A stretch of 64,000 nucleotides of DNA from Pseudomonadota bacterium. Lineage in GTDB: Bacteria; Pseudomonadota; Gammaproteobacteria; Pseudomonadales; Moraxellaceae. Each line of letters opens with the position of its first letter. The stretch's first letter is position 1. The stretch covers positions 15,723-79,722 of the forward strand of contig JAEWKT010000004.1 in NCBI GenBank assembly GCA_023393635.1, written 5' to 3'. Position numbers and translations under genes: made by a program. Below the pieces are notes generated by a model. That model did no database searches. It saw only the letters and a list, made by a program, of their open reading frames with translations, and was not told the DNA's origin. Shown piece by piece: positions 51,539 to 60,825 of this stretch.

Positions 51539-52138
51539 ATGACTACCCTCAGCCACATTATCGATGCACTGATTGAGCGCGCCCATCATACCGAGACTGC
51601 CTTAGCCATACCTGCGGATAGTTGCAGCCAGGTGTTCGGTTTGGGAACTCACCATGATCAAGTTTGCCATCCAGACCCTACTCAGCATCAAACACCAGTG
51701 AATCGAGTAATTGATTCAGCACTTGGTGCTTTATCAGGTGATTATTTACACGAAGAAGCCTTTGCTCAGCCGCAACAACAAGCTGCTTTCTTATTACAGT
51801 TAATTCCGCTGATACTGGGCTGGATCAAGCAGCAGGGTGGATTATCTAATGCGCTGGTTATATTACAACAAAAGGGCTTGGAAGCGCAGGTGGCTTCATG
51901 GATAGGGACGGGCATTAATGAAAGAATCATGCCTGAGCAGCTCAATGATCTGTTTAAGCAAGACAGCTTGGCGCAATTGGCGCAGCACTATCGTGTTCAT
52001 CTGGATACTGTACGTACAGGGCTTGCGACAGTATTACCGCAAATAATTGACCACCTAACCACAGATCAGTATGCCAGTGGCCTCAGCAGTGCTGATATTG
52101 AAATTAATAATATTTTAAATCGCGTGGTAAATATTTAG
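51539..52138 (+). CDS. YidB-like protein (DUF937)
   Basis: 199 residues. The C-terminal 120 residues match YidB/DUF937: LIPLILGWIKQQGGL, LQQKGLEAQVASWIGTG, and VLPQIIDHLTTD. The N-terminal 60 residues, with HHDQVCHPDPTQHQT, are not recognised. No signal peptide. Function unknown. GGAGTACT precedes the ATG. Single gene. Confidence 0.75.
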   Translation: MTTLSHIIDALIERAHHTETALAIPADSCSQVFGLGTHHDQVCHPDPTQHQTPVNRVIDSALGALSGDYLHEEAFAQPQQQAAFLLQLIPLILGWIKQQGGLSNALVILQQKGLEAQVASWIGTGINERIMPEQLNDLFKQDSLAQLAQHYRVHLDTVRTGLATVLPQIIDHLTTDQYASGLSSADIEINNILNRVVNI

Positions 52139-52451
52139 GCAGTTAAGACAAGCCTGCATAGACAGGCTACTGCGCTTACTTTACACACTGTAACTTATGG
52201 GGGCGGTAAGGTGTCTAGCAAAATTAGACAATAATATAAGATGAAATTTTAATAAACATTAGAAAAAACAATAAATTATGATTCTTCTGGTTAAGAAGCC
52301 GCTAAATTGTCTAACAAGATTCCTTAAACATTGTAGCGAATATAAGCTTGTCTAACAATTATTGCTTGGAAAGAGCAAAATTACGATAAATTTATGTCAT
52401 GAGTGACGTGGCTGTGGCTCATATTTTCTAGTTAACCAAAGGTGAATAATC
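52139..52451 (+). other. AT-rich control region with repeated TGTCTAA boxes
   Basis: 313 bp without a gene before a tiny membrane-protein gene. TTGTCTAACAA occurs twice (52307-52317 and 52348-52358, start to start 41 bp), and related boxes lie further up: GTGTCTAGCAA at 52211-52221 and its reverse complement form TTAGACA at 52224-52230. They end just ahead of the predicted promoter at 52362. Confidence 0.5.
52362..52390 (+). promoter_or_regulatory. Sigma-70 promoter before the 55-residue membrane protein
   Basis: TTGCTT (52362-52367), 17-bp spacer, GATAAA (52385-52390), four bp after the nearest TTGTCTAACAA box. Confidence 0.45.
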
Positions 52452-52619
52452 ATGATAGACATTCCTGTGGTGCTACTTCCTGTCCTGGCTTTTGTTTTTG
52501 CAGCGTTTGTGGGACGGTTAGTGACCGTAGTATTGGATCATTTTCGTGAAGATGAGGCCGCACTAGAAAAAGGAATTTCTGATGCAGCAAGTACAACCCA
52601 AACCATAGTGCAATCCTAG
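52452..52619 (+). CDS. Small single-pass membrane protein (55 residues), unknown
   Basis: A 55-codon frame starting MIDIPVVLLPVLAFVFAAFV: a membrane helix spans about residues 4-28, followed by an acidic/amphipathic tail (HFREDEAALEKGISDAAS). AAAGGTGA lies at good spacing before the ATG, a predicted promoter lies 60 bp upstream, and a strong terminator lies 33 bp downstream, so it is a complete transcription unit. I do not recognise the family. Confidence 0.6.
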   Translation: MIDIPVVLLPVLAFVFAAFVGRLVTVVLDHFREDEAALEKGISDAASTTQTIVQS

Positions 52620-52651
52620 CCGCCAAATAATTGGAAGGTACTTTAGCAATC

Positions 52652-52686
52652 AAAAAAGCCTTGCATAGAGATGCAGGGCTTTTTTA
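52652..52686 (+). terminator. Terminator after the small membrane-protein gene
   Basis: A stem of about 15 pairs with one G-T wobble (52652-52666 with 52671-52685), 4-nt loop, flanked by A and T runs on both sides. Confidence 0.88.
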
Positions 52687-52894
52687 TTACAACAATAAAT
52701 AATGGTCAGACCAATACATTCTTACTTTGCAATAATGATACCGACTGACTGTAAGACTAGACTTCAACCTTTGTTGCTGTGGATTTAAGCTGATAGACAA
52801 GGGTTAATTGTTAACCATGATCCTAATCTTTAAATTCTAAACTTTAATGAGCGTATGGCTTGCCATGTGTAATACATAAATGAAGGAGAAGAGA

Positions 52895-54001
52895 ATGTCT
52901 ACCAGTGATTCGCCAGTCTATGGTCAGCTTGCCCAGCCAGGTACAAACATGCCAACGCAAGGCTATCAGAATAAGGCATTAAAAGTACCCACCAATATTT
53001 TATATAAAGACCAGCGTTTTAAACCATTAACGCGCATTGGTCTGGGTGGGGTGCCAATTGGCAGCGGATTTAGTCCTACCAGTGAGGAAGCCGCTCAGCA
53101 CACCTTACAGGCTGCTGTTGATGCAGGTATCCGTTATTTTGATACGTCGCCATGGTATGGACTAGGATTAAGTGAGCGGCGTTTTGGCCATATGCTGCAT
53201 CAGATCAAGCGGGAAGACTATGTGTTGTCTAGCAAGGTTGGCCGTATTTTATGTGCAACCAATCATATTCCTCAGACCATGTGGACTGACCCAGCGCCGT
53301 TTGATTACCGTTATGATTATTCGGCAGATGGGGTAAGGCGTTCTATTGAAGATAGTTTACAACGTTTGGGCGTGTCACAGCTTGATATTGTTTATATTCA
53401 TGACTTATCGCCAGATAATGAAAAAGACTTGGGCATGCCGTGGGAGCAACGCTTTACAGAGGCGGTAAAAGGCGCAATGCCCGAGCTCACCCGTATGCGT
53501 GAAGAAGGCATAATTAAAGCATGGGGTTTTGGGGTAAATTGCCCTGAGCCTGTTTTAAAGGCGCTGGAGGTGGCCGATCCAGATATTTTCTTATTGGCCT
53601 GTCAGTATTCGCTTTTAGACCATCAGCAGGCATTGCAAGACACCTTACCCAAAATTGCAGCAAAAGGCGCATCAGCAGTGATTGGATCGCCATTGCTGGC
53701 AGGTTATCTGGCTGGCCGTGAGCGTTATTTATATGACGGTACAGTACCTGATTGGGCACCAGATAAGCGTGCGCGTGTACAGCGTGTGCTGGATGAATAC
53801 GGTATCGATTTACGCACGGCCTCATTGCAGTTTGCAGAAGCTCATCCCACAGTCTCTGCGATTATTCCTGGTGCACGAACAGCAGCGCAGGTAAGGAGCA
53901 ATGTTGAGTCGTTTAGTATTGAGATTCCACAAGCGTTTTGGGATGAGCTAAAATCTGAAAAATTAATTGAGATTGATGCTCCTACACCATGCATTAAATA
54001 G
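52895..54001 (+). CDS. Aldo/keto reductase
   Basis: 368 residues of the NADP(H)-dependent aldo/keto reductase superfamily, (beta/alpha)8 barrel. The catalytic tetrad is readable: Asp83 and Tyr88 (FDTSPWYGLGLSE), Lys114 (LSSKVGR) and His169 (YIHDLSP). It resembles the D-threo-aldose/L-fucose and pyridoxal dehydrogenase branch, acting on sugars or aldehydes; substrate uncertain. ATG at 52895 sits six bases after AGGAG, so a Met five codons earlier is not used. An N-terminal tail of about 40 residues is longer than usual. Confidence 0.88.
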   Translation: MSTSDSPVYGQLAQPGTNMPTQGYQNKALKVPTNILYKDQRFKPLTRIGLGGVPIGSGFSPTSEEAAQHTLQAAVDAGIRYFDTSPWYGLGLSERRFGHMLHQIKREDYVLSSKVGRILCATNHIPQTMWTDPAPFDYRYDYSADGVRRSIEDSLQRLGVSQLDIVYIHDLSPDNEKDLGMPWEQRFTEAVKGAMPELTRMREEGIIKAWGFGVNCPEPVLKALEVADPDIFLLACQYSLLDHQQALQDTLPKIAAKGASAVIGSPLLAGYLAGRERYLYDGTVPDWAPDKRARVQRVLDEYGIDLRTASLQFAEAHPTVSAIIPGARTAAQVRSNVESFSIEIPQAFWDELKSEKLIEIDAPTPCIK

Positions 54002-54040
54002 CAGATGCTTTGCGTCTTAATAGTGAACTGATCTACAGGC

Positions 54041-54076
54041 ATAAAAAAAGCCCTAATCATTGCTAGACTAGGGCTT
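54041..54076 (-). terminator. Terminator downstream of tRNA-Lys
   Basis: On the reverse strand, an 8-bp stem (54048-54055 with 54069-54076) is followed by seven Ts. It serves the tRNA; the forward strand has no T run after the stem. Confidence 0.7.
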
Positions 54077-54120
54077 AGTTACCATATAGAGCTATGTAGC
54101 GGTATATGGATTTAGGTATT

Positions 54121-54196
54121 TGGTGGGCCGTCCGCGACTCGAACGCGGGACCAACGGATTAAAAGTCCGCTGCTCTACCAACTGAGCTAACGGCCC
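54121..54196 (-). tRNA. tRNA-Lys (TTT)
   Basis: 76 nt with encoded CCA. Acceptor GGGCCGT with ACGGCCC, D arm GCTC/GAGC, anticodon loop CTTTTAA (anticodon TTT), T arm CGCGT-loop with TTCGAGT. All stems pair well. A promoter lies 20 bp upstream. Confidence 0.97.
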
Positions 54197-54216
54197 GTTA
54201 CGCTTCAGTGGGGCAC

Positions 54217-54244
54217 ATTCTACCAACATATTTTGAGATGGCAA
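54217..54244 (-). promoter_or_regulatory. Sigma-70 promoter of tRNA-Lys
   Basis: Reverse-strand TTGCCA (54239-54244), 16-bp spacer, TAGAAT (54217-54222), followed by a GC-rich discriminator typical of stable-RNA genes. Confidence 0.6.
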
Positions 54245-54278
54245 GCTTAATTCTAATTTAAATTATCTGTTTGGTTAT

Positions 54279-54333
54279 AAAAAAACCGCCTGATTAATAG
54301 CTAAGAAAAAAACTTACCATTAACCAAGCGGTT
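54279..54333 (-). terminator. Terminator after the acyl-CoA synthetase gene
   Basis: Reverse-strand hairpin with outer stem 54284-54289/54328-54333 and an inner interrupted stem around a T-rich loop; seven Ts follow on the reverse strand. Confidence 0.7.
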
Positions 54334-54357
54334 AGCAAAATTTAAAAAATAAAAAAT

Positions 54358-56202
54358 TTAAAAGCGATAATTGCCATTTTGAATATTGCTATAGATCTCA
54401 GGCGTTAGTAGGCAATATTGCTTTTCACCTGGCAACCAAACCAAGAGAACCTCCTCTACTTTGGCAGGATCAAAAGCTTGCGTTTTTAAGGTATTCTTTT
54501 GATATTTAAAAGTTCCTGTGGTTTCCATCTTCTGTTGAATACGGAGAAATACAGGCACGGCGTAAGAAGGCAGGCTCTTTTTGAAGAAGCTGAGTAACGC
54601 AGCATAATCACTGTCTTCAATATGCTGGCCTTCATGTGGTGTAATGGCACACATCCCTGCACGACCATTGGTATTAGGAATCTCCACCCCATAAGCGACA
54701 GCTTCGCTGATTTTAGGGTATTCAGACACAATGTTTTCTACTTCTGTGGTTGATACATTTTCACCTTTCCAGCGGAATGTATCACCCAGGCGGTCTACAA
54801 ATTGAGCATGACGATAACCAATATCGCGTACTAAATCACCCGTATTAAAGTAGCGATCACCTTGCTTAAACACATTTTCAAAGATTGCGGCTTTGTTTTT
54901 TTCGGCATCTGTATAGCCATCAAATGGGGCACGCTTGGTAATCTCACCAATCAGTAAACCAGTTTCGCCCGTTTTCACCTTGATAAAGTAACCCTTGGCA
55001 TTCTTGATGGGTTCATTTTTTTCTTTGTCAAATTTAACAATCGCATAGGGGGTAGGTGAGAAGCCAACCGTATTGTCAAAGTTAAACACATTGCTAAAGC
55101 CAACGTTGCCTTCGCTTGAGGCATATAGCTCCATAATTTCATCAACGCCATAACGCTGCTTGAATTTATTCCAGATGGTAGGACGCATGCCGTTGCCAAT
55201 CATTTTTTTCACACGGTGGCTGCTATCCATTGAATGTGGCGCAGTTTCTAACAGATAACGGCATAACTCACCCACATAGCCAATGGCAGATGCATCAAAG
55301 CGTTTTACGTCTGCCCAGAATTCGCTCGCAGAAAATTTACGACGTATAGCAAGGGCGGCACCACCAGCGATAACGGCACTCCAGCATACCACCATGGCAG
55401 TGGCGTGATAAAATGGTAGGGTGACATACATGACATCATGTTTATTCAGAGCCATGATATGCCCATAAGTACCATAGCCTTTCATCCAGCGGCCATTGGT
55501 AAATACCACCGCTTTTGGCAGGCCAGTGGTGCCAGAGGTATAGACATAAAATAGGCCATCCGCATAAAAGACACTGTTGGTGGTGGGCGGATTAAAGCTA
55601 GGATAATCTTGAATGATGGCTCCCAGATTTTGGTAACCTTCAGGTGCAGTACCTGTATCTTTTAGCGTGTCCTGGTCGGCAAACCAATATATTTCTTCTT
55701 TTGTGATTTCAAGATCTGCCAGAACGTCTTGCAGGGCAGGTTGCAGCTCCTGACCTACCACAATCACGCGCGGTTTTACCAGATTGATGCTGTGTGTTAA
55801 TACTTTGCCAGTTTGTGCCGTATTGACCAGAGCACTAGTAACCCCAATTTTGGCAAAAGCCATGACGGTAGCTAATAGTTCGGGACGGTTTTCAATAAAT
55901 ACTGCCGCCACATCACCTTTTTGCAAACCTTTTGATAAAAAGAAGTGAGCAATCTGATTGACCCATTCGTTAAATTGAATGTAGTTCAGCTCAGTGTTCT
56001 GATACAAAATGGCTTTGCCATAAGGGTTTTGTTTGACTATTTTTTCAAACGCCCAGCCCAGACCCATTGGTTTAGCAGGGCGCGTATCATTCGCCATCAC
56101 TAAGCCACGTGCCACATGGGGTAGTTTTTTTAATAGTTTAGGAAGACGTTTAGCGACTTCACTTAAAGTAATTATATCGTGCTGAGATGACTGCTGACTC
56201 AT
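54358..56202 (-). CDS. Long-chain acyl-CoA synthetase (FATP-like)
   Basis: 614 residues of the adenylate-forming (ANL) family, activating fatty acids with ATP and CoA. Motifs: P-loop YTSGTTGLPKA, ELYASSEGNVGF (A5 region), YFNTGDLVRDIG (A7) and DRLGDTFRWKGENVSTTEVE (A8), and Lys in TGTFKYQK (A10). The order and the YGHIMAL/FYHATAM segment fit the very-long-chain/FATP branch. Likely membrane-associated. AGGAA precedes the ATG. It would feed beta-oxidation beside the acyl-CoA dehydrogenase. Confidence 0.9.
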   Translation of the reverse strand: MSQQSSQHDIITLSEVAKRLPKLLKKLPHVARGLVMANDTRPAKPMGLGWAFEKIVKQNPYGKAILYQNTELNYIQFNEWVNQIAHFFLSKGLQKGDVAAVFIENRPELLATVMAFAKIGVTSALVNTAQTGKVLTHSINLVKPRVIVVGQELQPALQDVLADLEITKEEIYWFADQDTLKDTGTAPEGYQNLGAIIQDYPSFNPPTTNSVFYADGLFYVYTSGTTGLPKAVVFTNGRWMKGYGTYGHIMALNKHDVMYVTLPFYHATAMVVCWSAVIAGGAALAIRRKFSASEFWADVKRFDASAIGYVGELCRYLLETAPHSMDSSHRVKKMIGNGMRPTIWNKFKQRYGVDEIMELYASSEGNVGFSNVFNFDNTVGFSPTPYAIVKFDKEKNEPIKNAKGYFIKVKTGETGLLIGEITKRAPFDGYTDAEKNKAAIFENVFKQGDRYFNTGDLVRDIGYRHAQFVDRLGDTFRWKGENVSTTEVENIVSEYPKISEAVAYGVEIPNTNGRAGMCAITPHEGQHIEDSDYAALLSFFKKSLPSYAVPVFLRIQQKMETTGTFKYQKNTLKTQAFDPAKVEEVLLVWLPGEKQYCLLTPEIYSNIQNGNYRF

Positions 56203-56293
56203 GTGTTGCGTTCCTGTGTTTTAAGGTAGGGAGCAAGGCATATTAAAGTGAGCCGTCCCCAGAAATTGCATCGTTGAGATGAGAATATGCCTG

Positions 56294-56321
56294 ATTATCC
56301 GCTAAAACAGCGAAGGGTCAA
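56294..56321 (-). promoter_or_regulatory. Sigma-70 promoter of the acyl-CoA synthetase gene
   Basis: Reverse-strand TTGACC (56316-56321), 16-bp spacer, GATAAT (56294-56299). A CGCT/AGCG inverted repeat sits in the spacer. Confidence 0.5.
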
Positions 56322-56445
56322 GTGCTTAACCCGACGAAAAGCCATGAAATTTTTGCAAATAAAAAGTAACTTTTACTTTGCTGGCAGGGTTTTTGGAGCC
56401 AAATAACCGCTTAACCCATGCAGAAATTAAGCGTCCCAAACAGCA

Positions 56446-56496
56446 CTACAGGTTCAGCCCAGTGGATGATTTGCATCATGTTGGGTGAACCTGTAG
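56446..56496. repeat. Long inverted repeat between rne and the acyl-CoA synthetase gene
   Basis: Eleven perfect outer pairs (56446-56456 with 56486-56496) continue through a partly mismatched middle to an inner ATGAT/ATCAT stem around a 4-nt loop. No T run follows on either strand. It lies 37 bp past the rne stop and could protect or process the rne mRNA 3' end. The rest of the 56203-56532 gap shows only the promoter at 56294. Confidence 0.6.
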
Positions 56497-56532
56497 GAAC
56501 TTAAGTAGCTCTGATCTAAAAATTAGACCTGC

Positions 56533-59500
56533 TTAAGAAGCTGGGGTTGCTTTTTTTGGCGGACGACCACGGGGACGACGCGGACGTGCTGGTTTGTCTT
56601 TATCCGCTTTGCCATCAGCGTCATCAGCTTTTTGTTCATCCACCTTAGCTTCGGACGAAGTGCTGTTGGCGTCAAGGATGGTATTTTCTTGCTGCTCAGA
56701 TGACGCGGCATCTTTTTGCTGCGTGTTACCTTGGGCTTCAACAGGTTGGTTCGCCTCTATTTCAGGCTGCGTCTCTACTGCTTCAGCCTGCGTTTGTTGA
56801 GCGGTATTTTGCTCAGCATGTGGCTGTTCAGCTTGTGCTTGCTCAGTTTCCCCAGGTACTGCTACAGTTTGATCCGCCTCAGCCGTACTATTTGCTTCAG
56901 TAGCTTCGATTGCAGTTGCTTCACTGGCCGCTGCCGCTTGCTGTGCCTGTTGGCGACGTAACAAGCGTGGATCATTGGCCGCACGTTGTTTAGGGGCAGG
57001 CGGGGTGGTAGATAGCAACTCAACAGGCGGTTGCACCGTTGCTACGCTGGTGGCATTAGCAACTGGTGCAGACTGTTGTGCTGCTTGCTGAGCGCTGTGC
57101 GTGCGTTGCTGTAATGCCTGAATAAATGCCTCAATCACGCGGCCTTCATCTAGCATGGCTTGCGCGGCCTGACCTAACACAGCACGGATAAATTCACCTG
57201 TGGTGCCTTGAACCGCAAGCATATGCAATTGCTGCTCACTACGCGTAGCCACTTCATCCACTTGCTCGCTAATGACAGCAGGGTCAGCGGTGAACTGTAA
57301 CACGGGCTCATCAAGCCCCAACTCACGGCGACGACGACGCTCACGTGGATCGTTTAGCGCACGTTTTGGTTCGGCATTGATTTCCGCAACTGGTGCAATT
57401 GTTGTTGCCACAGCGGCTGGCGCTGTAGTTGCACTTGCTGTCGTGGTAGTTGATGCCGCAACCTCTAAAGGTGCTTCCTCTGCTTTAGTTTCTGTCACTG
57501 CTACAGTTGGAGCCACTTCGCTCACTGGTGCTTGCTGCTGTGAGTCTTGTGGCGCACCGTTGGCTTGTACAGGCTGATCCAGACTAATAGTACTTGTTTT
57601 TTGATTCACCACATCAATGACCAATGCTTCAACCACTTCCACGGTTGCAGGTTGTTCTACACTGACGACACGGGGTTGTTGAGATACCGCTGGTGCTTGT
57701 TGCGCTACGGCAACCTTAGCTTGCTCAGCATTACTGTGGCTGCTATCACTTACTGGTTGATCATCAACGTTGTCCGTTAATACGCTTTGATCACGGTGAC
57801 GAGGGCCACGGGCAGGGCGATTACCAGACTGACGGTCACGACGTGGTACTGCGTTTTCAGTGTTGTCCTGACGATCCTGATTAGATTGACGACGACCACG
57901 GCCACGTGTATTGCCGTGATTGGAGCTGCTTTGTTCTTCTAACGCTGTATGCTCAGGTTGCTGCTCAGCCACGCTATCACGTTGTTGAGGATGGCCATTG
58001 CTTTGATTATTACTTTGATTGCTGATGTTGCCATTACCCTGATTGCTATTGTAGTTGTCACGGGATTGATCACGCTTACGGTTGCGATTGCGTGGATTTT
58101 TATTATTTGTCGCGTTGCTACCATGCCCATTATTCTCATTTGAGGCTTGGTTTGTCTCTACACTACTGTTTTTGGTGTAAGCACCCTGAGAGGCAGTGTG
58201 GCTGTGCGTGCTTGTGGTGTCTATTTTTTCTTCTTGGGCTGGCTCCGCTTTATTTAAGCTACCATATACCCCTTTACTGACGGCACCCTGATTAACCAAA
58301 TGCTCAATGGCTGATGCGGCATCTTTTGCGCTCACTGCATCCTGGGTTTTGGCTTGCTTGGTAACAAACAGGTTTTCTAACCACGCACAGGCACGTTGCT
58401 CAGGTTGAGCAGCCATAGGTTGCGTAGTTGGCTGTGAGGCAGTTACTTTTTGCTGAGTTGCTTGGGGAGCCACTTTTTCAGTGACCGTTGTGACGGCTTT
58501 ACCTGGCTCTGCTGCAACAGCAGGTTGTTGTTGCCAGTCAGCCGCTTCATAGCCCAATACTTCTTCAGTAGCGCGGGTAGCTTCGGTGCGCTCATAGCTA
58601 GCAGGCGCAAAACCATCGCGCTTATATTGAATATGATAATGCGGGGTTTCTAAATGCGGATGCGGTAATACTGTAATGCGTACCTGGCTATTTTGTTCTA
58701 AATATACCAATGCATTACGTTTTTCGTTAAGCAGGAATGCGGCAATTTCAACAGGGACTTCAAGCTGTACTTCGCCTTGACGCTCGCGCAATGCAATTTC
58801 TTCAATGGCGCGCATAATAGACAGGGACAATGAGCGTAAATCACGCACCATGCCAGTGCCGTGACAGCGTGGGCATACATAACCCGTGGCTTCTTCGAGT
58901 GATGGGCGCAGGCGTTGACGGCTCATTTCCATCAGACCAAAGCGTGAAAGCTGGCCAAACTGAATACGGGCGCGGTCACTTTGCGTGGCTTCACGTAATT
59001 TGGTTTCAACCGTGCGCTGATTACGGTCTTTTGCCATGTCAATAAAATCAATAACAATCAGGCCGCCAATATCCCGTAAGCGCAATTGACGGGCGATTTC
59101 CTCGGCTGCTTCGACATTGGTATTTAATGCGGTTTCTTCAACATCGCTACCACGGGTTGCTTTGGCTGAGTTAATGTCAATCGATACCAGTGCTTCGGTT
59201 TGGTCGATCACAATAGAACCACCAGATGGCAGTTTTACTTCACGCTGATAGGCGGTTTCAATTTGGCTTTCAATACCAAAGCGGGCAAATAATGGCTCGT
59301 TGGCTGTATATTTACGCAGTTTATCAATCTGGTGTGGCATGACTTGCTGCACAAAATGATGCGCTTCGTTAAATGCCTGTTCGTTATCAATTAGAATTTC
59401 GCTGATATCGTCACGCAAGTAATCACGGACTGCGCGGGTAACTACACCAGCTTCCTGATGTACCAGCACTGGTGATGGACTGCTTTTGGCCGTATTTTGA

Positions 59501-60075
59501 ATTTGCTGCCACAAGTTAAGCAAATGTTGCAGGTCAAGCTGTAATTCTTCGTGCGTGCGACCAATACCTGCGGTACGGACAATGACGCTCATACCCCGTG
59601 GAATATTCAGATGCGATAGAATTTCTTTCATTTCTTCGCGCACTGCACCACCAATTTGACGGCTAATACCACCACCCTTGGGATTATTGGGCATCAGTAC
59701 CAGATAGCGGCCTGCGAGCGATATAAAAGTAGACAGGGCAGCACCTTTATTGCCCCGTTCTTCTTTTTCAATTTGAACCAGTAATTCGGTGCCTTCAGTA
59801 ATCAGGTCACGAATATTATGGGTTGAGCGCGAGTCTGCCTGTAAATAGCTATTGGAGATTTCGCGCATGGACAAAAAGCCCTGGCGATTGGCACCATATT
59901 CAACAAACACAGCTTCTAGGGAAGGCTCTACTCGGGTCACATGACCTTTGTAGATGTTGGATTTTTTTTGTTCCCGTGTGCGATTTTCTAAGTCAAAATC
60001 GTAAAGACGGTTACCAGTGATGAGTGCAACGCGGATTTCTTCTGCATGCGTTGCATTGATCAGCATACGTTTCAT
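56533..60075 (-). CDS. rne: Ribonuclease E
   Basis: 1180 residues. The catalytic half (1-about 520) has the S1 RNA-binding domain (IYKGHVTRVEPSLEAVFVEY), the 5' sensor region, the DNase I-like active site with Asp300 (SIDINS) and Asp343 (VIDFIDM), and the zinc link Cys401/Cys404 (CPRCHGTG) that joins dimers. The C-terminal half (about 530-1180) is disordered, rich in Gln, Ala, Glu and Arg, with basic patches NRNRKRDQSR and PRRPRGRPPKK that likely bind RNA; it should scaffold the degradosome. Length exceeds E. coli (1061). rne begins a 750-bp gap shared with divergent rluC. Confidence 0.97.
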   Translation of the reverse strand: MKRMLINATHAEEIRVALITGNRLYDFDLENRTREQKKSNIYKGHVTRVEPSLEAVFVEYGANRQGFLSMREISNSYLQADSRSTHNIRDLITEGTELLVQIEKEERGNKGAALSTFISLAGRYLVLMPNNPKGGGISRQIGGAVREEMKEILSHLNIPRGMSVIVRTAGIGRTHEELQLDLQHLLNLWQQIQNTAKSSPSPVLVHQEAGVVTRAVRDYLRDDISEILIDNEQAFNEAHHFVQQVMPHQIDKLRKYTANEPLFARFGIESQIETAYQREVKLPSGGSIVIDQTEALVSIDINSAKATRGSDVEETALNTNVEAAEEIARQLRLRDIGGLIVIDFIDMAKDRNQRTVETKLREATQSDRARIQFGQLSRFGLMEMSRQRLRPSLEEATGYVCPRCHGTGMVRDLRSLSLSIMRAIEEIALRERQGEVQLEVPVEIAAFLLNEKRNALVYLEQNSQVRITVLPHPHLETPHYHIQYKRDGFAPASYERTEATRATEEVLGYEAADWQQQPAVAAEPGKAVTTVTEKVAPQATQQKVTASQPTTQPMAAQPEQRACAWLENLFVTKQAKTQDAVSAKDAASAIEHLVNQGAVSKGVYGSLNKAEPAQEEKIDTTSTHSHTASQGAYTKNSSVETNQASNENNGHGSNATNNKNPRNRNRKRDQSRDNYNSNQGNGNISNQSNNQSNGHPQQRDSVAEQQPEHTALEEQSSSNHGNTRGRGRRQSNQDRQDNTENAVPRRDRQSGNRPARGPRHRDQSVLTDNVDDQPVSDSSHSNAEQAKVAVAQQAPAVSQQPRVVSVEQPATVEVVEALVIDVVNQKTSTISLDQPVQANGAPQDSQQQAPVSEVAPTVAVTETKAEEAPLEVAASTTTTASATTAPAAVATTIAPVAEINAEPKRALNDPRERRRRRELGLDEPVLQFTADPAVISEQVDEVATRSEQQLHMLAVQGTTGEFIRAVLGQAAQAMLDEGRVIEAFIQALQQRTHSAQQAAQQSAPVANATSVATVQPPVELLSTTPPAPKQRAANDPRLLRRQQAQQAAAASEATAIEATEANSTAEADQTVAVPGETEQAQAEQPHAEQNTAQQTQAEAVETQPEIEANQPVEAQGNTQQKDAASSEQQENTILDANSTSSEAKVDEQKADDADGKADKDKPARPRRPRGRPPKKATPAS

Positions 60076-60825
60076 GGGTGTGACACCTAATTATGACACA
60101 CACACATATGGGTCGGTTCGCAGTTGGATCGCGCGAACGGCGAGCTTACGCTTAGTGCATATCTTTATTTTGTGGTAAATATCAAAATTACATTTACCAA
60201 TATGCACCAAAACCTCAAAAGTCTTACTTTGGCACTGTTATGTCAGTACCTCGTCCAATCAACCGGATTGGTGCTACCTGCATGGGCATTAAAAAGCAGT
60301 TATTGGTGCCGTAAACAAATTTAAATCATTCCTTGGGGCTGCACAGCCATATTCATTATGGTGTTAATGGCATAGTTACGGATCACGTCACCGAGCACAT
60401 TACAGCAGGAGTGTTACGGGCAGACAAATTTTTCTGATTTTAAACACTTAAAACAGCAGGAAAGCGACCTATTATGTGTGCATCAGTTTTCGTTTAAGCC
60501 TGCGCTAAAGACAGGGCTACATTTAAACTTGCCAGCGAGATCAGCTTATATTCGATAAAACTCACACAGGCTGACAAGATTTGCCGATATACTTAACCCT
60601 CGGCGAGGATGTATTCATTAGGCAGTTTAGATGACATCATGCGTCAGTCATTTGGGTGCAATTGGCACGACAAGCATGAACTGGCGCATGGGCAATCACT
60701 GCCGTGCGCTGACTATATCAGACCTTTTGCGTTAAGCATACGGGAGAGCAGGCTTTTTTCAGGCTTGTTTGTTATTTTTTCTAATATTTTATGCATCAAG
60801 ATCGCTTTTTATAAATGGGTTAAAT
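60076..60825. other. Divergent rne-rluC intergenic region, including the rne leader
   Basis: 750 bp with no convincing gene. Toward rne lie a GTGTGTGT tract (60097-60107 region) and an inverted repeat GGTTCGC/GCGAACG (about 60115-60140), which could be part of a structured 5' leader; in E. coli the rne leader lets RNase E limit its own mRNA. Open stretches at 60124-60324 and 60609-60833 lack ribosome sites and protein-like content. No clear promoter for rluC was found. Confidence 0.45.

Noticed and set aside
60124..60324. 66-codon open frame in the rne leader region
   Set aside because: No ribosome site and it overlaps the inverted repeat beside rne; better explained as non-coding.
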